Of a stretch of DNA of 64,000 nucleotides, positions 31,276 through 41,048 are shown piece by piece; position 1 is the first letter of the stretch; every line of letters begins with the position of its first letter. This DNA comes from Rhynchopus sp. YZ270_cl-10 (lineage: Eukaryota; Euglenozoa; Diplonemea; Diplonemida; Diplonemidae), in contig OZ037844.1 in the NCBI GenBank assembly GCA_964035575.1, forward strand, positions 868,001-932,000. The letters are read 5' to 3'. The translations under genes were made by a program, and so were the position numbers. The notes below the pieces were generated by a model, which saw only the letters and a program-made list of their open reading frames with translations, did not search any database and had not been told where the DNA came from.

Positions 31276-32479
31276 TTTATTTTTTTTTGCAATTTATTTT
31301 GTATTTCGGTGTCCCAGGGAGTTTCCAGATTCATATATTTTTATATAAAATTGGTGCTCAGAAAAACAGAGCATTTGGTCTCCCTGACGAAATCCAAACA
31401 AAAAAGAAAAAAAAAGAGAGAGAGAGAGAAAGAGAATCATGAAAGGAATCGTCAGAACTCGCAACGTATCTTCGGGGGTTTTCTTGTCTTTTGTTTTCAA
31501 AAAACACAAAAACACAAAAACAAAGAGGTTTTTTAGTTTCATCAAAAAAGAGAGAAAAAAAGACACACACCAAGACACAACACGGTGACATTTAAAAAAA
31601 AAGAGGGGCAGTGGAGAGGACCGGCATCGTGACACGACCATTTTTTTTTCTTCTTTTTCAAACAAACAAATCCGGAATGAATATTCTAAAAGCAAAAAAA
31701 CAGATTTATTTCTCCAAAAATAAAAAATAAAATGGCATTGTGTGTGTGTCACTTTAGTTTGATACACAGGGGAGAGAGGGGGGTTGATGACATAAAAAAG
31801 ATAAAGATATTGCAAACGCCTCTGGGACGCAGGCACTGACGCGCGGGTAAAAAGTGCACAAAAAAGTTTTTGTTTTATATTCCTTGGTTTCGTGCACATT
31901 TGTCATCAAATAAACACGAGAGTTGTTTTATCTAAAAAGGTGAAAACACATTTTTTCTTCAAAAAAAATTGATATTCAGTTTGGTTTAGCGTAGCTGCCA
32001 TGCAAGCAGTTTTGCACTGGACACATGGACACATGGTTTTTTTTAAAAGAAGTCAAAATATATTTGTACTTGGTTTTTTGGTTGTCAAAAACATAAAAAG
32101 AAAAAATACGGTTTGAGGGGAGAAAAGGGAAGGGGTTTCAAAAGAAATTTTGTAAGATGACCCTAACACCGTGCATAGTCACCTATTATTTTGAAAACAG
32201 GGTGGGGGGGGAGGGATCATCCCAGAGATGATGGAAAGGCAAATAGTGTGATGTGTGAAAAAAGACTAAAAAAAACGTTGAAACAAATGAAATATGCCTA
32301 TTGTGCATGCACATTTTTTTGTTATGAAGAAAGATCTTTTTGTGTGGTTTTGTGTTGTTTTTATTTGTTTTGTTTTGTTGATTGGGGAGATCCGGGTTGC
32401 CCACCACAAAAATCGCATGCCTTGTGTGAATTTATTAACACGGCCGCCCATCGGTCTCGCTTCTGTTCAAGGGATGTAG

Positions 32480-32648
32480 AGCATAAGGGTAAAAGCTTGC
32501 TCGATACATGATCTTCAGTACCGATCCTCGGTGTGAAAGCATGGCCTAACGATCCTTTGGTCTCGCTTCTGTTCAAGGGATGAAGCCGGAGGTGACAGAA
32601 AAATTACCACAGGGATAACTGGCTTGTGGCAGCCAAGCGTTCATAGCA
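32480..32648 (+). rRNA. LSU (28S) rRNA fragment, sense, peptidyl-transferase region
   Basis: Follows cytosolic 28S rRNA domain V: GGGTAAAAGCTTGCTCGAT, TCTTCAGTACCGATC, GTGAAAGCATGGCCTAACGA, TCCTTTGGTC, GAGGTGACAGAAAAATTACC, ACAGGGATAACTGGCTTGTG and CAGCCAAGCGTTCATAGC. It then stops where the native sequence would continue with GACG. A 24-bp phrase of it (GGTCTCGCTTCTGTTCAAGG, ending GATG) is also found just upstream at 32453-32476, so the left junction is rearranged. Confidence 0.9.
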
Positions 32649-33307
32649 ATGATCACTGATCGCTTTCGCGTCCCGCAGCATGCGTGTGGTGCTTATTGTC
32701 ATCCCAGGCATGCCATGGATCCGGGGGACAAGACGCGCTACAATTGTTTGCACTTTTTTTGTGATTTGTGTTTGTGAATAGGATTGCTGGGGGGGGGGGG
32801 GGGGGGCACCCGATCTGCCCATTGTTTGTATGTTTTTATTTCTCACTTTCCCACCCACCCCCCAAATTTCCTTCCTTTTGTGGAAGGCCAAATAATATTA
32901 GCCCATATCCCAGCAATCGCAGAATTGTGATGATGTGATTGCTGTGGACTATTGTTTTTTTTTCTTTTCTTTTTCTTTTCTTTTCCTTTTGGTACTGTGC
33001 CCTATGGGGGAGGGACGGGTGGGATCGGGAGGGATTGAATGGATTTTATGAAGTTTTTTTTTTTGATATTTTTGCTTTTGTGCTCTTGTTTTTTTGTTTT
33101 GTTTTGTGGGTATTGTTTTTTTTTTTCTAAGTTTCCTGGACAATCAAGCCAAAGAGAAAGGGTGCGTTACTTTGTATAAGATTACGACTTATTCACGATC
33201 TCCGAACTAAGAAAAGAAAAGCGGGGAAAAAAAAAAATTTTTTTTTTTTTTGCAGCTTTCCGCCGCGGGATTGGGGGGCGAGGAACGGGATGGAACAGAA
33301 AGAAGTA

Positions 33308-33425
33308 GAGTTGAAATACAAAACCCTCTCGTGAACAGTGTACCTTGGTACAATGACCGGCTGCACCGGGCTGGACACCCAAGCATGCAGTCCTACATCC
33401 ATTTTGTGGTTTACATCTGATAAAG
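33308..33425 (+). repeat. Dispersed repeat family 6, copy at 33.3 kb
   Basis: Probably the best-preserved copy: GTTGAAATACAAAACCCTCT, CGTGAACAGTGTACCTTGGT, GCTGGACACCCAAGCATGCA, GTCCTACATCCATTTTGTGG and TTTACATCTGATA. Confidence 0.7.
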
Positions 33426-33547
33426 GTCGAGCACGCCTGCCTGGCTGCCTTTTAAAGAAAAGGTTTAAAAGATGTTGAAACATGCCTCACGTGCATCCAC
33501 ATCTTCTTAAGGGTTTCCCTGGGAGGAGCTGCATACCATTCATTTAT

Positions 33548-33655
33548 TTGATATACAACAAACCCCCTCTCGTGAACAGTACCTTGGTACATGACCGGTG
33601 CACCGTGGGCCCTAACCATACAGTCCTACATCCATTTCGCCTTTTTACATCTCAA
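33548..33655 (+). repeat. Dispersed repeat family 6, copy at 33.6 kb
   Basis: Ordered phrases: ACCCCCTCTCGTGAACAGTA, CCTTGGTACATGACCGGTGC, ACCATACAGTCCTACATCCA and TTTTTACATCTCA. It is only about 120 bp from the preceding copy. Confidence 0.65.
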
Positions 33656-33791
33656 AAAGAAGGGGTATTTGAAAATGTGTTTTGTATGTTTTGAAAGTGC
33701 TTTGTGCTCTGTTTAATTTTGCTTGATAGTTTTGTAGACGTGGGGTTGGCAAAAAGAATAGCCAATTGTGGGAGGGGAGGAGATGGGTAAT

Positions 33792-33952
33792 TACACGGTG
33801 GCCTTCTTACCCCGGTAACAACCGACAGTACCATGTGTGTCATGTTACTTTGGTAACATGTGTTTTCCAGGTGGTACCAACCCATGCTTGTTCCGTAACA
33901 AGCATCACATTGTTAGCGTCTGTTGTTAACGGGGTAACAGGGCCACCGTGTA
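33792..33952. repeat. Nested palindrome with internal hairpins
   Basis: Outer arms TACACGGTGGCC/GGCCACCGTGTA continue inward as TTACCCCGGTAACAAC against GTTGTTAACGGGGTAAC. Each half then holds its own hairpin: CATGTTAC/GTAACATG in the left half and ATGCTTGTT/AACAAGCAT in the right half. It is non-coding. The folded form would be a branched, T-like structure. Confidence 0.75.
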
Positions 33953-34203
33953 CACCTTAGGTTACGAAAACCCTGGGTGCTGTTAATGCTAAGAAGATGT
34001 GAACCCTCGCAAGAAAAAAAAAAGGGGGGAAAGTGATGAATGTAAGCGTCTCTGTATGCTTACGTCACCTGAAAACAAAATCTTGGGGGGAAAAAAAATA
34101 CACTAGGGCGTTGTGGAACACTTCGCCAAAAGGGGTTTTTTTTGAATGGGTTGCTATGAAGCTTTTTGTTATACTTAGTGTTGTGCTCTTGTTTTGTTTT
34201 GTT

Positions 34204-34250
34204 TGAAAACTTGGTTGTATTAGTGTAGACACCCGAGGATGAACTCCACT
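34204..34250 (+). repeat. Hairpin module, family 3/4
   Basis: Same sequence as 26963-27010. Confidence 0.75.
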
Positions 34251-35190
34251 CTCTTTGTTTTTTTTGGGGGGAGGGGGAGGGAGTGCAAATAACAGGAAAA
34301 TGCATCTGTCAGGCCTAGTGTGGCTACCTGGCCGCACTTATCCCAACAGATATGCGTTCCAAAGACGTCCGAGCATCTCTTGTGCAAAAATTTTAACCTT
34401 TAGAAGTAAATAAAGGGGGCGGAGGGGGGTATAGGGGCTGGGCACTACTAGTCTAGTTTGAAGGTAATTTTTTTTCCATATATTTCTCGCAAAACCCCGC
34501 AAATTGCAAGCATAAAAACGTGTTAAAAACCAGTTCCGTTCTTCGTGATTCTGGACCGAATTAGTCCAACAAAAAAAAATGAAGAAAACTTTATGAGATG
34601 AAGCCTCTTCGTGCTTAGCCACCTTGATCACATTCATCGTCAATGAAGCGTCTGGACACTTGGAAACGTTTTTCAAACCCATTTTTATTAATTTTATTTT
34701 GGTCAAAATCGGCCATTTTGGGGCAAAAAGGGCTGATCTTCAGTTTTTTTTTTTTTTTTTCAGCGCTAAAAATGTACCGGGGTTATTCGGACGTTAGGTT
34801 TCTGGGTCGGACTGGACAGCTGTCGCCTGGGAAATGGGGGTTTTTTTTTGTGCCCAAAAAAAAATTATTTCAAAAATCCTGACCAGAGAGTACCCCCCCT
34901 AAAGGCGGGGGGATGGGAGATAATCAGACGGGGGAGGGATTTGTGTCAGGGGTTGCTATAACAAAGATAAGGTTATTGAACGGGGAAAAAGCTATGGTCC
35001 GATTTCCCACACTGTTGTTGATTTTGTTTTTTTTCTTCTTGAAAAGGCAAGGGGGGGGGCAAAAAAAAAAATCCGGAAAGATGGTATTTTGAATTGATAA
35101 AATAAACAAAATCTTTGATAGATGAATACGCTTCTTGCGGACACATCTTAGAAGAAAAATAGAGGGAATGTGGTGAAGAAGGGTGGGAGT

Positions 35191-35319
35191 AATGGTGACA
35201 GTATTGTGATGGGAAGCCCATTGGAATACGCAAAATACATCAAAATACATCACAATACACATTGTGATAGATGTATTTTGCGTATTCCAATGGGCTCCCA
35301 TCATAATATTGACACCATT
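35191..35319. repeat. Long palindrome, copy 3 of 3
   Basis: Core as in 14935-15059. Here the outer ends are AATGGTGACAGTATTGTGAT against CACCATT at the right: a different end sequence from copy 1, but still largely complementary between the arms. Confidence 0.85.
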
Positions 35320-35560
35320 GGGGAGGGAGGGGAAATGAGTTTAAAAATTGTTAATGGTCTCGGATATTCCGTGCACTGCGATTACGTAACAATATCATCC
35401 AAAATCTCGCTAGCCGTATACTTTTTCATATTTTTCACTCAGAAATGTGAGATGCATATTTTTTATCGTCCGACACCGGAATTGAACGTTTCGAAACCGC
35501 GCTTTCAAAAGAAATAAAAATCTCAAAAAAATATAAAAAATCTTTTTTCTGAAATGGCCG

Positions 35561-36440
35561 TGTCCAGGGTTGAAAATCCCGGGCTTCCCCAGCTAGCAAA
35601 ATTAATTCGAAGCCCGGGTTTGTACCCGGGCTTGGTTTTTTTGTGAAAATAATTAAAATACTGGTGTAAAAAATTTTTCTGCAAACCCAGGGTTCAAAAG
35701 AGAATTCCGACCACGAGGGGCTGGCTCGGTCAGCCCAAAAAAATAATTTCCCCCTCCGCAGGGGATATTATAGGTTTTGGGGGTTTTCGCTGAAACTCGG
35801 TCGAGCCGGGTCCCCAACCCAGCTCAAGTTGCCTCCGGCGGAATATGAAAATTCCTCGGTTATCTAATTCAGCACTTCATTGATAGCAATTCGTGCACCA
35901 GGCGCGAATTATCAGTAGCCACAGTACATTTATAACAAAGAAAGTGCGGTCATGGCACCCAAAGCGAAGCCACGGTACGCACCATTTCAAAAAATTGAGC
36001 TTATAATTGCACATTTTTACAGCCAAATTATGTGATGGGAAGGGTGGGTTGCAAACTTGCGCCGCAGGCGCACGGTACGCTACTTTTATTATTTCGCCAT
36101 GATGCATGCTTCCTTTTCCTTCGGCGTTTGACCAATTAAGTCGCGCTCTGGGTGTGGGTAACCCTTGAGTATAGACGTGTGTGTTTTCTTTACTGACTTT
36201 GTTGTTTTCTGTCAACAGAGCTTCGTTTCGGCGACTGACTACCCCGGGCTGCACCCTGAGGCTACACCCCCGGAGTGGGGTGGGGCAGCCCACCCCAGAA
36301 AACTTAAAACCCGGGGAAAACCCAGGCTTAAGCCCGGGTAAACCCGGCCTTCGAACCCGGGCTTGCTCTGCGCAAAATTAATTAAGCCCGGGTTTTCCCG
36401 GGCTTACTGCCCAAGATTTTCACCGCTGGCCGTGTCGGTT
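35561..36440. repeat. Block with CCCGGG hairpins and inverted ends, holding a GC-hairpin repeat
   Basis: Both ends carry an imperfect inverted repeat (GGTTGAAAATCCCGGGC on the left; reverse complement GGTGAAAATCTTGGGC on the right) next to clusters of AAGCCCGGG/CCCGGGCTT palindromes. In the middle (35880-36175) is a minus-strand copy of the repeat seen at 20660-21060. It may be one composite element of ~880 bp. Confidence 0.5.
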
Positions 36441-37262
36441 TTTTCTCGTTTTCTTATCGGTGACTCAAGAAATAAAGTGTCACCAAACGCCCAAAAAAAT
36501 TAGCCTATATGCATTTCCGGACTCCGCCCAGTAAAATAAAAAAAAAAAATCGAAAACTTTAGTGGAGTTGAAGTTACATAAAAACCAGACCATGCCTATT
36601 AGGTACTAATACAGGCAAATTCCTTAGCAAAACGGGCCAACTTCCCGCACAAATACTAGTGACAGCGAAAAATTTTCTGCGAGACGAAACCGGCGTTATT
36701 TGAATGATATTGTGAACCCTCATTCCAAAGAAAAAAAATCGAAAACTTTCTTGAAGTTACTTCATGGTGAAACATCTTGGTCATTAGAAGGAAAACCCCG
36801 GTTTACAAGGGAAATCCTTAAGGAAATGGGTGTGGTAAGGGAAAACCTTAAGGAACCTACTGAAAACCACCCCCCTCACGATTTTTCTTCAGAAAACCAC
36901 AGGTGCATAAAAAAAATTGTCTGACCCCGGAATTGAACGATTTTACACCCGATCTTTCAAAATAAATAAAAATCGAAAAAAAAATTTGAGCTAATAATTC
37001 CGAGGATGATTGCGGGCACGCCCGCAAGCGTTTGCGACACCGAGGGTGCAATTTTTCCCTCCGAAAACGCGCTTATATGAATTTCCGGGGCAATCTGAAA
37101 AAATTCCGGGGTCGGACAATTTTTTTAACGAAAAATGGATCACTTAAAAACCAGACCAAAATCGGGCTTTTCTATACGGCTGGGCAGATTTTGGATGATA
37201 TACATTTAGGCAGTTTGCCCTTTCAAAAGGGAAAGGAAAGAGGAAAAAATAAATCAAGAAAA

Positions 37263-37312
37263 GTTGGTGAGACAACTCTAAGCTATGTGTGCTTAGTCAC
37301 CTTGATCATAAA
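37263..37312 (+). repeat. Hairpin module, family 1
   Basis: GTTGGTGAGACAACTCTAAG, CTATGTGTG, CTTAGTCACCTTGATCATAA. CTAAG pairs with CTTAG; the loop differs from the consensus. The CCTTGATCATAAAA tail also follows the module at 13170. Confidence 0.6.
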
Positions 37313-37587
37313 AACAAAAACAAAAAAAGAAGAAAATAAAATAAAAATGGGGTATGGGTACATCAACGTGTCAATGTTGGAATTTGCCACAATAAAAAGG
37401 ACGAAAATAAACCCTTTTGTGTCAAAACATTTAACAACATGACTTTTTTTTCTCTTTTTTGTTGTTTGTTTTGTTTAGTTTTGTTGCACATTTTCTTTTC
37501 TTCTCTGAGCGCACATTTTCCCCCTTATCCCACACCCCATTTTTTTGTTAGTATCGAAAAAAAAAGGGGGGGGGGAGGAAGGCAAAG

Positions 37588-37589
<2 letters not shown>

Positions 37590-37618
<29 letters not shown>

Positions 37619-37619
37619 G
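37590..37619. repeat. CA microsatellite
   Basis: About fourteen CA units between GACG and GATAC. Confidence 0.95.
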
Positions 37620-37635
37620 ATACAATTCTTTATAG

Positions 37636-37680
37636 AGTTGATAAGACGAACCTAAGCTATCTGCTACTTAGTCACCTTAA
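37636..37680 (+). repeat. Hairpin module, family 1
   Basis: GTTGATAAGACGAACCTAAG, CTATCTGCTA, CTTAGTCACCTTAAAA. It sits just downstream of the zinc-finger gene (minus strand). Confidence 0.6.
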
Positions 37681-37744
37681 AAAAAAACTTTTTTTTTTTT
37701 TTTTTCAAAAATTAAAAATCATCCCATCTTATCTTTTTTCAATC

Positions 37745-38728
37745 TTACCAGATGCTGCGGGTATCGCAGAAGAGGAATGTGTCCACAGCGACACTGCTTT
37801 CCTGAGGAAGGTCATCCCAGGTGAAACCGCTTTTAAAACTGCGTTCGCCGACGTTGGAGCTGGACATAAGGCTTGGCGAGCGAACCAGGGAGACCAGCAC
37901 ATCTTGTCCTTGCGGTTCGTGTGTGTTCTGCTCAGTTGGGTTGGAATCGGCGGAGGCCTTACGCATGAAAAGAGGAACTGCATCATCACCATCGTCGCTG
38001 GAGTTGTCGATGCTGCGGTTGGCCTGCGACAGAGCGTCCCAGGAAGGCAAATTCGGGGCACCGTCAGAGTCCCCTGAGGCGTCGTCGGAGGGGACGTTGT
38101 TGCGACGCTTTTTCTCCCCCCTCTCACGACGCTGCTCGCCTTTCGCTCCTGCAGGGCACGGAACGGCCTCCACAGTGGCCACATTGTTCTTCAGGCAGTA
38201 GCTCTTTGCCAACGTCTTATGGTTCTTCCCTTGAGCGTGCGCTGTGTACTGCGCAATGGAGTTGCACACCAAATCGCACACCGGGCACAGACAGGGCTGC
38301 ACAACTGAGTTGCCATCCGGGTATTTGTACCATTTGAGGTCGACAGTGGGTTGTTCCCTTGCTGCGGGGACTTCGGAGACGCGTTCCCATTCTGCCCCGA
38401 TGGTGTTGGTGAAAAATTCGCGAAGCTTCTTCGGTGAAACCCAATGGCAAACATCGAGCCATGAGTCGGAGAAATCTGCGCAGATCTCTAACCAAAGGAG
38501 TGCATCGAGAGGACGGCCTGCCTCGACCTGAGCTACCGCTTTGACTGCCAAGGCGCGGAATGCATCCTCACATTCCAAAACCCGTTCAGGTGCTTCCTCG
38601 CGAACATCCTTCCGAAAGCGCTTCAGAAGCAGACGGGTGCCGAAAAACTCCTCCAGCAACCCAACCTTCTCCTCGGCACTCTTCACCTCGCTCATCTCGG
38701 GGGTGACATCAACAACGAAGTCGGTCAT
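37745..38728 (-). CDS. C2H2 (U1/matrin-type) zinc-finger protein, 327 aa
   Basis: Starts MTDFVVDVTPEMSEVKSAEE. A helical N-terminal half (to about residue 120) is followed by a single C2H2 finger at about residues 146-170, CPVCDLVCNSIAQYTAHAQG with a KNH ending; the C-x2-C-x12-H-x5-H spacing resembles U1-like/matrin zinc fingers that bind double-stranded RNA or sit in RNA-processing factors. The C-terminal half is polar and disordered (QRRERGEKKRRNN, SDDASGDSDG, SSDDGDD), with a basic nuclear-localisation-like run. The stop codon TAA lies within a strong donor-like G|GTAAGA, so the 3' end may be spliced and the last residues could differ. Nuclear RNA-related function is inferred from the finger only. 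Confidence 0.8.
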   Translation of the reverse strand: MTDFVVDVTPEMSEVKSAEEKVGLLEEFFGTRLLLKRFRKDVREEAPERVLECEDAFRALAVKAVAQVEAGRPLDALLWLEICADFSDSWLDVCHWVSPKKLREFFTNTIGAEWERVSEVPAAREQPTVDLKWYKYPDGNSVVQPCLCPVCDLVCNSIAQYTAHAQGKNHKTLAKSYCLKNNVATVEAVPCPAGAKGEQRRERGEKKRRNNVPSDDASGDSDGAPNLPSWDALSQANRSIDNSSDDGDDAVPLFMRKASADSNPTEQNTHEPQGQDVLVSLVRSPSLMSSSNVGERSFKSGFTWDDLPQESSVAVDTFLFCDTRSIW

Positions 38729-40088
38729 TTTTTTTGAAGGCTTTTAAAAGAACCAAAAGGGGGGTGGAAAAGAGAGAGAGGAGAGAGAGTGAGCGAGGAG
38801 ACAAGAGGAGAGGCAAAGGGGTGCGGGGAAGGAGGGTGTGACTGTAGAAAAATAAAACAGATCAACCTGGGTGGTGATGATGATGAAGGGGGGGTGACCT
38901 CAGGGGGTTGAAAAAAAAAAGTTGAGTTGAAATATACAAAGCCCTTTTTCTCGTGAAACAGCGTACCTTGGGACCACCTAATTATGCAGTCCTACAATCC
39001 ATTTCGTGGTTTCGATATTGTGCTACTCCCGCTTCCGCTCATCAGATGGTGCAGGGGATCATTGCAAAAAACACGGAGACGCGAATCCTGTGATGTAGGG
39101 TCCGGTTGGGGGTCTTCTGCCCGTTTCGCAGTATGGGAGAAAGCTATAGTGGAGCACAAACCCTGAGTCGCTAATTTAAAGAAATAGTGAGTTTTGAAGC
39201 GAGAAAAAAATTTTGTTTGATTATAGACTACTGTCGCTAGATAGCAGCCACGATTTTTCTTCACAGGATCCTTAAAAGTGAGCAAATAGAAGGAGTACGC
39301 TTTGCAGGAGGTGTCAGAATCCTTTTTTGTAACTTATTACGCATGTTGATTCCAGACTACTATCACTAGATAGCAGGCACATTTATATTTCTTCACAGAA
39401 TCCTTAAAAGAGAGCAAACAGAAGGAGTACGCTTTGCAGTAGGAGGGAAGAGAGAAAAAAAAAAGATTGAGGGTGTCAATAAGGGAATACCGTTCGTTAA
39501 GGCGTGTTATGTCAGGTGAGTGTGTGTGTGGGGGGATTTTTCTTTTTCTTTTTCTTTTTCTGGGGGGGACAATTGTTTTATGAAAACGAACCAACAAAAC
39601 ACCCCTCTTGTATTCGTCCCTCCACCAGTAATTCGTTTTTGTATTTTCCTATGTCACATTGGTTTTGGTTTTGCCATTTTTTAGTTTCTTTCGAAAAAAG
39701 AAAAACTGTGTTCTTCTCCTCGCTATTGTAAACCCAAGAAAGATTCTCTCTTTTTTGGGGTGTTAAAAAAGACTTAAAATATTTCCCCCCCCCTTCCCCT
39801 GGTTCCCATTTTAAATCACCGCCCATACCACTGTGTATCCTCTTCCCAACCCGCTAATTGTCAAATAGCAGGAAGAGGCGAGGTACCCTTTTTGTTCATC
39901 CCACCCCACCCCTCCCGGAGTGTTGTACAGAGAAAAGGTTGGTAAGATCATATAGGCCTTGCTCAGTCACCTTTAAAAAAAACAAAAAAAAACAAAAAAA
40001 AAACAAAAAAAAACAAAAAAAAAACAAAAAAGCGCACCAACCAAGTAGGTAGGCCTGCAGTTAGAATGATGGCACGATGAATCCCAAA

Positions 40089-40144
40089 GGGGAGAGGGGA
40101 GAGGGGAGAGGGGAGAGGGGAGAGGGGAGAGGGGAGAGGGGGGG
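40089..40144. repeat. GGGGAGAG minisatellite, array 1
   Basis: About seven 8-bp units, followed within ~50 bp by TCAAACAAGTTTG; that phrase also precedes array 2. Confidence 0.9.
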
Positions 40145-40472
40145 GGTCCGGAAAGATAAAAAGACCAGTCTTTATTCTTTGCTCAAAGTCAAACAAGTTT
40201 GTGTTGAAGAGAAAAAGCCCCCCCCCCTAACCAAAAACAAACCCGATGTGAAGTAAAACGTACGGGGGAGGAGAAACACACCGACTAGGGAATCAAAAAT
40301 TGAAAATCCTGATGAAGGAGGTGTTGTTTATTCCCGGTCCCCTTCCAACCTTACCGTAAGTAAGTGGTAGAAAATATCAAAAAGTGAGAGGAATTGTCGC
40401 TATTATTTTTATGTCTTTTTATCCGAACCCCCCAATCCGCAGCAAAGCTGCTCAAACAAGTTTGATTGTGAA

Positions 40473-40578
40473 GAGGGGAGAGGGGAGAGGGGAGAGGGGA
40501 GAGGGGAGAGGGGAGAGGGGAGAGGGGAGAGGGGAGAGGGGAGAGGGGAGAGGGGAGAGGGAGAGGGAGAGGGGAGAG
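40473..40578. repeat. GGGGAGAG minisatellite, array 2
   Basis: About thirteen 8-bp units with slight degeneration at the right end, directly followed by a family 1 hairpin module. Confidence 0.9.
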
Positions 40579-40584
40579 GGAAGA

Positions 40585-40632
40585 AAAGTTTATAAGATGA
40601 CCCTAAGCCTCTCGTGCTTAGTCACCTTTGCT
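40585..40632 (+). repeat. Hairpin module, family 1
   Basis: AAAAGTTTATAAGATGACCC then TAAGCCTCTCGTGCTTAGTC and ACCTTTG: essentially the consensus. Confidence 0.75.
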
Positions 40633-40751
40633 TGAATAAAATAAGGGAAAGCGTTTCCCGTAAGGTGTGAGAGGGGGTTTTTTTTTTTTTTGCAAGATGG
40701 TTCTGTGCGTCACAGTGTCACAGTGCTTTAGTCATCAAGAAAGAGAAAGTT

Positions 40752-40796
40752 GAGAGTGCAAAAACGCCTCATCGCTCATGGGGCGCAGGCACTAAA
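40752..40796 (+). repeat. Hairpin module, family 2
   Basis: AGTGC pairs with GCACT; inside, CGCC pairs with GGCG. Other members lie near 19068, 20030, 24743, 31815, 41070, 41734 and 63197. Confidence 0.65.
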
Positions 40797-40932
40797 ACAA
40801 GAATTTTTTTTGAGAAGATGAATGAATTGCATTCTGCACATCTTTGCGCTATCGTTATCATGTGTGCTGGAAAAGCTTTGAGCTTTGAAATGTGGCTGTC
40901 TCTTTAGGAGCAGAGACAATTGTTTAGGTTAA

Positions 40933-41048
40933 GGTCCACCTGATTATTTACCCCGCGTATAGGCGTGTACAGGCCCGGAGAGGCCAAACCCCACCCATTT
41001 TTCCCAGCCTTTACGCGCCTAGACGCGGCGTAAAAATCAGGTGGAAGG
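40933..41048. mobile_element. Small inverted-repeat element (~116 bp)
   Basis: Ends TCCACCTGATTATTTACCCC and, in reverse complement, TCCACCTGATTTTTACGCCG; the arms extend about 30 bp to TAGGCG on each side. It is non-coding and MITE-like. Confidence 0.7.

Larger units (their letters stand above)
11041..37744. other. 26-kb gene-poor region of hairpins, inverted repeats and homopolymer runs
   Basis: No intact protein gene could be supported. Open frames are mostly poly-K/poly-F translations of A/T runs. The region is built from short modules (30-120 bp) separated by A-runs and T-runs, several inverted-repeat elements, two LSU rRNA fragments and one short coding fragment, each listed separately where clear. 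Confidence 0.7.

Noticed and set aside
13170-40632. Family 1 hairpins as hammerhead ribozymes
   Set aside because: AAGATGA looks slightly like the CUGAUGA core, but the GAAA partner and three-stem layout are missing.
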